Of a stretch of 64,000 nt of DNA, positions 59,235 through 64,000 are shown one piece after another (within the stretch, counting starts at the first letter, position 1; each line of letters opens with the position of its first letter). The notes beneath the pieces were generated by a model. That model saw only the letters and a list, made by a program, of their open reading frames with translations. It had not been told where the DNA came from and did no database searches. Location: the NCBI RefSeq assembly GCF_047948215.1, contig NC_134458.1, forward strand, positions 137,128,536-137,192,535, given 5' to 3'. Both the position numbers and the translations under genes were made by a program. Source of the stretch: Lycorma delicatula (Eukaryota > Arthropoda > Insecta > Hemiptera > Fulgoridae).

Positions 59235-59320
59235 ACTTTCTTGTACTTGTAAAGTATTGTGATTGCAAAAAATTTCAGTCTTTAGATTTCATCTCCTTTT
59301 TCTGTTTTTAACATTTTTTT
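59235..59320 (+). repeat. Partial second terminus of family 2, adjacent to copy III
   Basis: ACTTTCTTGTACTTGTAAAG, then TATTGTGATTGCAAAAAATT and TTTAGATTTCA match the first ~60 bp of copies I and III. Copy III then starts again at 59321. This suggests that one copy inserted into, or next to, the end of another. Confidence 0.6.
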
Positions 59321-60021
59321 ACTTCCTTGTACAAAGTAAAGGAAGTACTGTGATCACGAAACAATTCGGTTTTCATATTTCAACGGAAATATCTATTTTG
59401 ACCATGCCTGAATCCATTTTGACTATTTTCAGTGTGACGTCTGTACGTACCTATGTATAACTAAAAACGAATAGCGGTAGGATGTTGAAATTTTGGATTT
59501 AGCACGTTGTAACATCTAGTTCTGCACCTCCCTTTTTGATTGCAGTCGAAATTAAAATTAAAATTTTAATTAATGAAAAATTTTGATCTTAAAGGAAAGG
59601 CATTAATCGGTTCGAATCAGACTTCATGTCCATTTTTTTTAACTTTTTTTTATTTATTTCTTTTAACTTATCTTTTTTATAATTTAAATATATTGATTTA
59701 ATAAATAATTATTAACCCGTGACTGTAAAAAGATTTTTACAATAAATAATAATTTTTAAAAATGAACAAAATTATTAGTGAAAAAGTTTTATGTACTTTT
59801 GAAAATGTGTACAAGTAATTTAATAAGAATTACATTGTGTATATGTAATAGATTTGGTGAAACATCTGATTACTGTATATTAATTGAAAATTATAATTTA
59901 GAATTGTATTAGTTTTGGATTTTCTAGTTTAATTTCTGTTTAATTTTACCTACATTAAAGGTAACTGCAGAATGACTAAAAATATACCCTCACAAGAACA
60001 TATACACTGAGGCATACACAC

Positions 60022-60512
60022 TCAATTTTTAATAAATTGCAAAAAATTCTTATCTTTTAGTTCATTTCTCCTCTGATATTGTCGGACAATATTCCCCCTA
60101 AGTCGGAGTTGATCATAATTCAGTTTATTTATTTTTTGTTGCCAATCATTTAATCGCTCTTTGGTTTGATATAATTCTTCTGATCTTAATTTGTGTACAC
60201 GTTTTCTCTCGTTTTTCTCTAGTTTTCAAATTTTCTCTCGCTTTATATTTATCACCTCTCTTATTTTTTTTATTCTTTCCTTAGTCTTAATATTTTCTTT
60301 CTCTTTATATTTATCATCTTCTCTTAATCTTTCTATTCTTTCTTTGGTTTTAACATTTACTTCCTCTTTATTTATCATGTTCTCTTAATGTCTTTATTCT
60401 TCCCTTGTTCTTAACATTTTCTTCCCCTTCATATTCATCTTCTTGTCGTTTTTTGAGATATAATTCTTCAAATTTTCTTTCTTTTTTTCTGTGTGATTTG
60501 TTTCTTTTTCAT
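60022..60512 (-). pseudogene. Decayed gene for a charged protein with ~21-residue tandem repeats
   Basis: From ATG 60512 the minus strand reads MKKKQITQKK and after a frameshift in an A run continues FEELYLKKRQEDEYEGEENV. Then come degenerate repeats of about 61-63 bp, best seen as VNVKTKERIERLREDDKYKE and ENIKTKERIKKIRE. A C-terminal part, open for about 60 codons to a TGA at 60022-60024, includes ERKRVHKLRSEELYQTKERL and LRLRGNIVRQYQRRNE. About 160 residues overall, mostly Lys, Arg and Glu, and likely coiled-coil. At least three frameshifts. I do not recognise the family. It lies wholly inside family 2 copy III, so it may be that element's own gene or a captured host gene. Confidence 0.5.
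60180..60440. repeat. 61-63-bp tandem repeat, about 3.7 units
   Basis: Units begin at about 60226, 60290, 60353 and 60415 and share TTTTCTTTCTCTTTATATTT, ATC-TCTCTTAAT, TTATTCTTTC and TTGGTTTTAACA-like blocks. The near-63 period equals 21 codons and underlies the protein repeats read on the minus strand. Confidence 0.75.
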
Positions 60513-60912
60513 TTTTGATTATTCACCAAACAATCTAATAATAAAAACTGAATATTTTACACCGTTAGGTCGAAATTAACTATTGTAACCAGTATACAGG
60601 AGTTCACTAAACGGTATAGTTTAATTATTATTAGCTTTTGTTTATACGACACACCAGAAATCTAAAACTAATACTGATCTAGTAATACGAGTAATAAAGG
60701 GACTTTTACTCTATCCTAATATTTCATGTAAGATTGTTGAATTAATTATTGTATGAATATTTGATGTTAATAAAAACTAATATTTAAGCAATCGTGTTCC
60801 TGTCCGCTTTATTAAAGAATTGGAGGATTGTATATCACTTTCAAATGAAATAAGTTTAAATGGAGTGCAGCAAAAAATATGTGTATGTAATTTAATAGGT
60901 GTACAAGGAAGT

Positions 60913-62229
60913 CATGTGGTGTCCATATCAGAAATTTTTTAATTGTTTCCGAGTTACTTTGAAAACGGTTTTCTTCTTTTTCTTTCGATTAGACCTTTTT
61001 AGTACTCGTTGCATTTTCTTTCCTGTTTTCCTCTTCTTTTTGTTGTTTTCAATAAAACGATTTTTTTCAGTTATTAATAAATCATTTTTTAGAATCATTA
61101 AAAAAATATCTAAAAATAATATGTTATATGTTTTTATTTATTTATGAGCAATATTAAATAAACGTTCAATTTTTCGAAAAATTTTTTACAAATAGTCTTA
61201 TTAGGCATATAAATTCTTAGCATTATTTTCAACTTTTATTTATCTTTGTAATTGCGTCCTATAAATTAAAATGCTCAAAATTAAACTAAAGCTTAAAAAA
61301 TCTAAAATCAATTATTGATAAATAGTAATTTTAGCTATGAAAACTAATATTAATTATTAATTTTTTTATCAAAAAACAATTTTTAAAAAATTATTTATTC
61401 GAAATATCAAAAAATGTGCTACAAATTTTACTTATTTGTTTACAAAAAAAAATAAAATAATAATTTACACATATTATATTGCCATAAGACTTTTCATTTA
61501 AAAAAAAAAAGCTTAGGAGATTAGAAAATTTAACCTTCTAACAAGAAAAATCCCGAGTGGATAGTTATGTTTGGCTCATTTCCTCAAGAAAGCATTTATC
61601 ATTTCTTTATAAAGATTAAATTTAGAATTTAAGCATCCAAATAATAATTTATTTATTCACGATCACGACTATACGCCAATATCCGATTACAATTATCTTG
61701 TTTTCTATAAAAAAGCTTTCATTGAATATGAATAAATTAACAAAATTTCACACACAAAAACCTCAGAGACAAAGGATATAAAAAAAGTTCTCAAATATTC
61801 TAAATACAGCTTCATAATCTGGCATATTAGTTAATGTTTGTTTAGAAAAAGAAAAAACTGACAATTCAGTGTTTGCGTAAATGAACAGGCAAGCCCATTC
61901 TATCCTACACGGGTGAAAACTCTTCTTACGGTCTGATTAAGTAAAGTTTGTGTACCCTGCCGTTCCAGATGGTCTACGTAGGTCGTTCTATGTATATACT
62001 TTTACCCCTGTTCTATTTTATAGTAATAGTTTCCAAAACAAAGATTTTCTGTATTTAGATTTTCTCTTCTTCGCCTGTGTATTTTTATCGTCAATTAAAC
62101 GTATAAAATTTGATCGGCTGACGATCAATTATATAGTATTTTCATAGGTTAATTCATCTAGTAAAAAATTTTTACAAACTTCTTTTCACCTTTGAAGAGT
62201 AAAACATCAGTACAACAGTACCTTTAACA
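60913..62229. other. AT-rich intergenic DNA, no feature seen
   Basis: Frames at 60899-61147 and 61950-62147 are Phe/Leu/Ile-rich and unsupported. Confidence 0.45.
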
Positions 62230-62300
62230 GAAAAGAAAGGTGCTGCGATCGCAGGCAACGTTACATGTGACAAGAGGCTAACATACACGTATGAATATGA
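62230..62300. other. Short mixed-composition patch with a 12-bp GC-rich palindrome
   Basis: CTGCGATCGCAG is a perfect palindrome in otherwise AT-rich DNA, followed by GCAACGTTACATGTGACA. Possible protein-binding site; no further support. Confidence 0.25.
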
Positions 62301-63079
62301 ATTCTAAAAAATAAAAACTATATTTATTTTTTAAAACATTGATTTGCGGCCGACGTAAAATTTATACAAGTAGATAAACCACATCTTACTCGAGGTTTTT
62401 AAAGAATTCTGTTAAGTAGATTAGTTAATTGTTCAATTCAAAGGCGATAAACCAGATTCCCAGCAGCCACTTATTCCGATGTGTTTTAAATTTTTGACGC
62501 GACAGCGGTACATTAAAGTCATATTATCACTTCGTTAAATATAAACTTAAATCTATTGTATTATAATGCGAAGAAAGTTATAAGACAATATTTTTCATTC
62601 CGTATTCCAACAAATAAAGTTTCATCCTGGTACGAGTAATTTTAATAATTGTAATTATAACAATTAAATAATATTTTATTCCAAATCTAATACCGATTTT
62701 TTAACATTACAATACTGATAAACCAATATTTTATAATCTATTAAGACCTAGTAATAGATTAAACGCACGTTCACAGTTTAAATTGTTTCTTTATTTTCTT
62801 CTTTTTTTTTTTAATTAACGATGTTTTTTCCTTTTATAACGCGAACTAAATGTAATTCACGAGTACGATTATAAATTAATAGTCTAAAAACTGTTTTATA
62901 TTAAAAAAAACAAAATGTTTATTTGTTCCAGTTAGGAGGTGATCATCAATTAATTTTCAGTTGTTTATTTTTTTCTTTCTTTTTAGAAACGATTTATATT
63001 TAGTGCAGTTTCGTTGTTATAAAGAAGATTTTTGTTAAAAATATTCAAGTTATAATAAATTAAGTAAGATTTACAAAAG
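62301..63079. other. AT-rich intergenic DNA, no feature seen
   Basis: No signal. Confidence 0.5.
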
Positions 63080-64000
63080 GCATGTTATGACAGGGAGTGT
63101 GCGAGATAGAAAGAGAGAAAATCAGTATTACGATAAAAAGAGATGTCAAGAAAAGTAAGAGGAGAGTTGAGTTGGCGTTAGAGCAGAGATGGCAGCACTG
63201 TTTCATCGCTCCGTCCAGAACAGACATAATTAAACCATAAATTCATCCAGGGGAAATATCATTATAGGAATAAAGTATAAATTATAGACAAACATAGGGT
63301 AGAAGGGAGGGGTGGTAGGGCCATTAAGAAATGGAAACGGCGTCCCGGCCAAGATTTATTTCTCATTATTATGACTCCATCCCTACTGCGCTCGCACTCT
63401 CTCTGTTCTGTTCTGCCAGTGCGCCGTGCAATAAAATAGTTGACGTCACCTCTTGAATCATTGCCCTATTTTAAACAATTTGTGACTTTGAAAATAACAT
63501 TAAAACCTGTCGGCAGCTCTCGCGGCAGCGGAGAGAACCGGTCGTAAATCAAGCTTTGCATATTCTTATATATGCCTTACTGCTCGGTAGTCTTAATATT
63601 TCCAGATGCCCCTCAGCCTTCATTCTCCTCTATTTTATTCCCCTCCCCCCCGCAACCGCCCTCCCCTACTACCTTCAGTAATTTGCTTCAACCCCCACTC
63701 GCCCTAAAACTCACCGCACCCATCCACCCTTCCATCACTTTCCACCCAAAAAACCATTCCTCCCCCCCCGGTTTTCAATTAACTCGGGCAACAAATCAAA
63801 CAGTTTTAAACACTCTCACCTATCGCCGCTGCAGCTTCTATTACTGTAACTCACTCCATTTTATCCACTGCAGAGTAAAGAAACCCGCTTTACTCGACTC
63901 TGTATATCCGTTCTTCAGTCCCTCGTTCCAGACTTTCTTCTTCAACATCTGACTAATGATCAGAATGTTTAATTGAACAACCCCTCCTCATGTTTCGACA
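63080..64000. other. GC-richer island with C-rich tract, candidate regulatory DNA at window end
   Basis: 63170-63560 is non-repetitive and mixed: GAGATGGCAGCACTGTTTCA, GGAAACGGCGTCCCGGCC, GTGCAATAAAATAGTTGACG running into TGACGTCA-like CRE half-sites, and TCGGCAGCTCTCGCGGCAGC. 63600-63780 is a C-rich tract that produces a Pro/Ser-rich 126-codon frame (63572-63952) I do not accept as a gene. The island may continue beyond the window. Confidence 0.35.

Larger units (their letters stand above)
59321..60912 (+). mobile_element. Family 2, copy III, the longest, with both TIRs
   Basis: ACTTCCTTGTACAAAGTAAA opens at 59321 and GTACAAGGAAGT closes at 60901-60912, giving 1592 bp. The left ~480 bp align with the reverse complement of copy I, including the B-box-like CGGTTCGAATCAGACTTCAT (59609-). 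The right ~130 bp align with the reverse complement of the start of copy II. The middle, absent from copies I and II, holds a decayed minus-strand gene. That fits a longer parental element from which the others derive by deletion, or a separate insertion into copy III. Confidence 0.7.

Noticed and set aside
63572..63952. 126-codon Pro/Ser-rich plus frame
   Set aside because: Produced by a C-rich tract; no domain, no start context, low complexity.

Overview
This looks like a piece of a large, AT-rich, transposon-loaded animal nuclear genome, most likely an insect and plausibly a hemipteran. The evidence is long A/T-rich stretches, many microsatellites, decayed mariner-type transposases, R1-like and RTE-like non-LTR reverse transcriptases, and tRNA-derived SINE-like heads. 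There are no operons or prokaryotic signals. I found no complete host protein-coding gene. The window reads as intergenic or deep intronic DNA. The order and species are inference only.

Layout. 1-860: dead mariner transposase. 2.6-7.1 kb: two inverted copies of an ~820-bp interspersed repeat (family 1) around a GC-richer island (4.1-4.8 kb) and a very AT-rich stretch. 8.6-9.7 kb: a mariner-like element with both terminal inverted repeats and a TA duplication, internally deleted. 12.6-13.2 kb: island. 13.8-14.5 kb: first copy of a second family (family 2, termini ACTTCCTTGTACG). 16.2-16.7 kb: island with a splice-acceptor/short-exon-like pattern. 19.3 kb: an 86-nt palindrome. 21.7-31.7 kb: a transposon cluster holding two reverse-transcriptase-less gag elements, family 1 copy C, an R1-like RT fragment, a transposase relic, and a 5'-truncated RTE-like LINE with a long open frame and a target-site duplication.

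32-64 kb is mostly AT-rich DNA with GC-richer islands (33.0-33.8, 36.8-37.1, 41.0-41.7, 45.9-46.5, 49.6-50.1, 54.5-55.2, 56.8-57.3, 63.1-64.0 kb). It also holds SINE-like pieces (42.2, 43.9, 53.2 kb), a deleted mariner (46.8-47.4 kb), an RTE-like relic (47.6-48.4 kb), and two further copies of family 2 (38.3 and 59.3-60.9 kb). The last copy encloses a decayed gene for a highly charged protein with ~21-residue repeats.

How the parts relate. The retroelements form a parasite chain: the RTE-like and R1-like elements encode reverse transcriptase, while the gag elements and SINE-like pieces do not and would need enzymes in trans. The most notable item is the insertion at 30591-31734. It has an intact gag frame with zinc knuckles, an A-rich end and a perfect 13-bp target-site duplication, but no RT, and a second copy stops at the same kind of 3' sequence. 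A second theme is a set of near-perfect short hairpins (at 8.7, 19.3, 26.8, 27.5, 30.2, 49.8 and 52.3 kb) that look like template-switch or fold-back mutations. The non-repetitive islands are candidates for conserved regulatory DNA, but conservation cannot be judged from one sequence.
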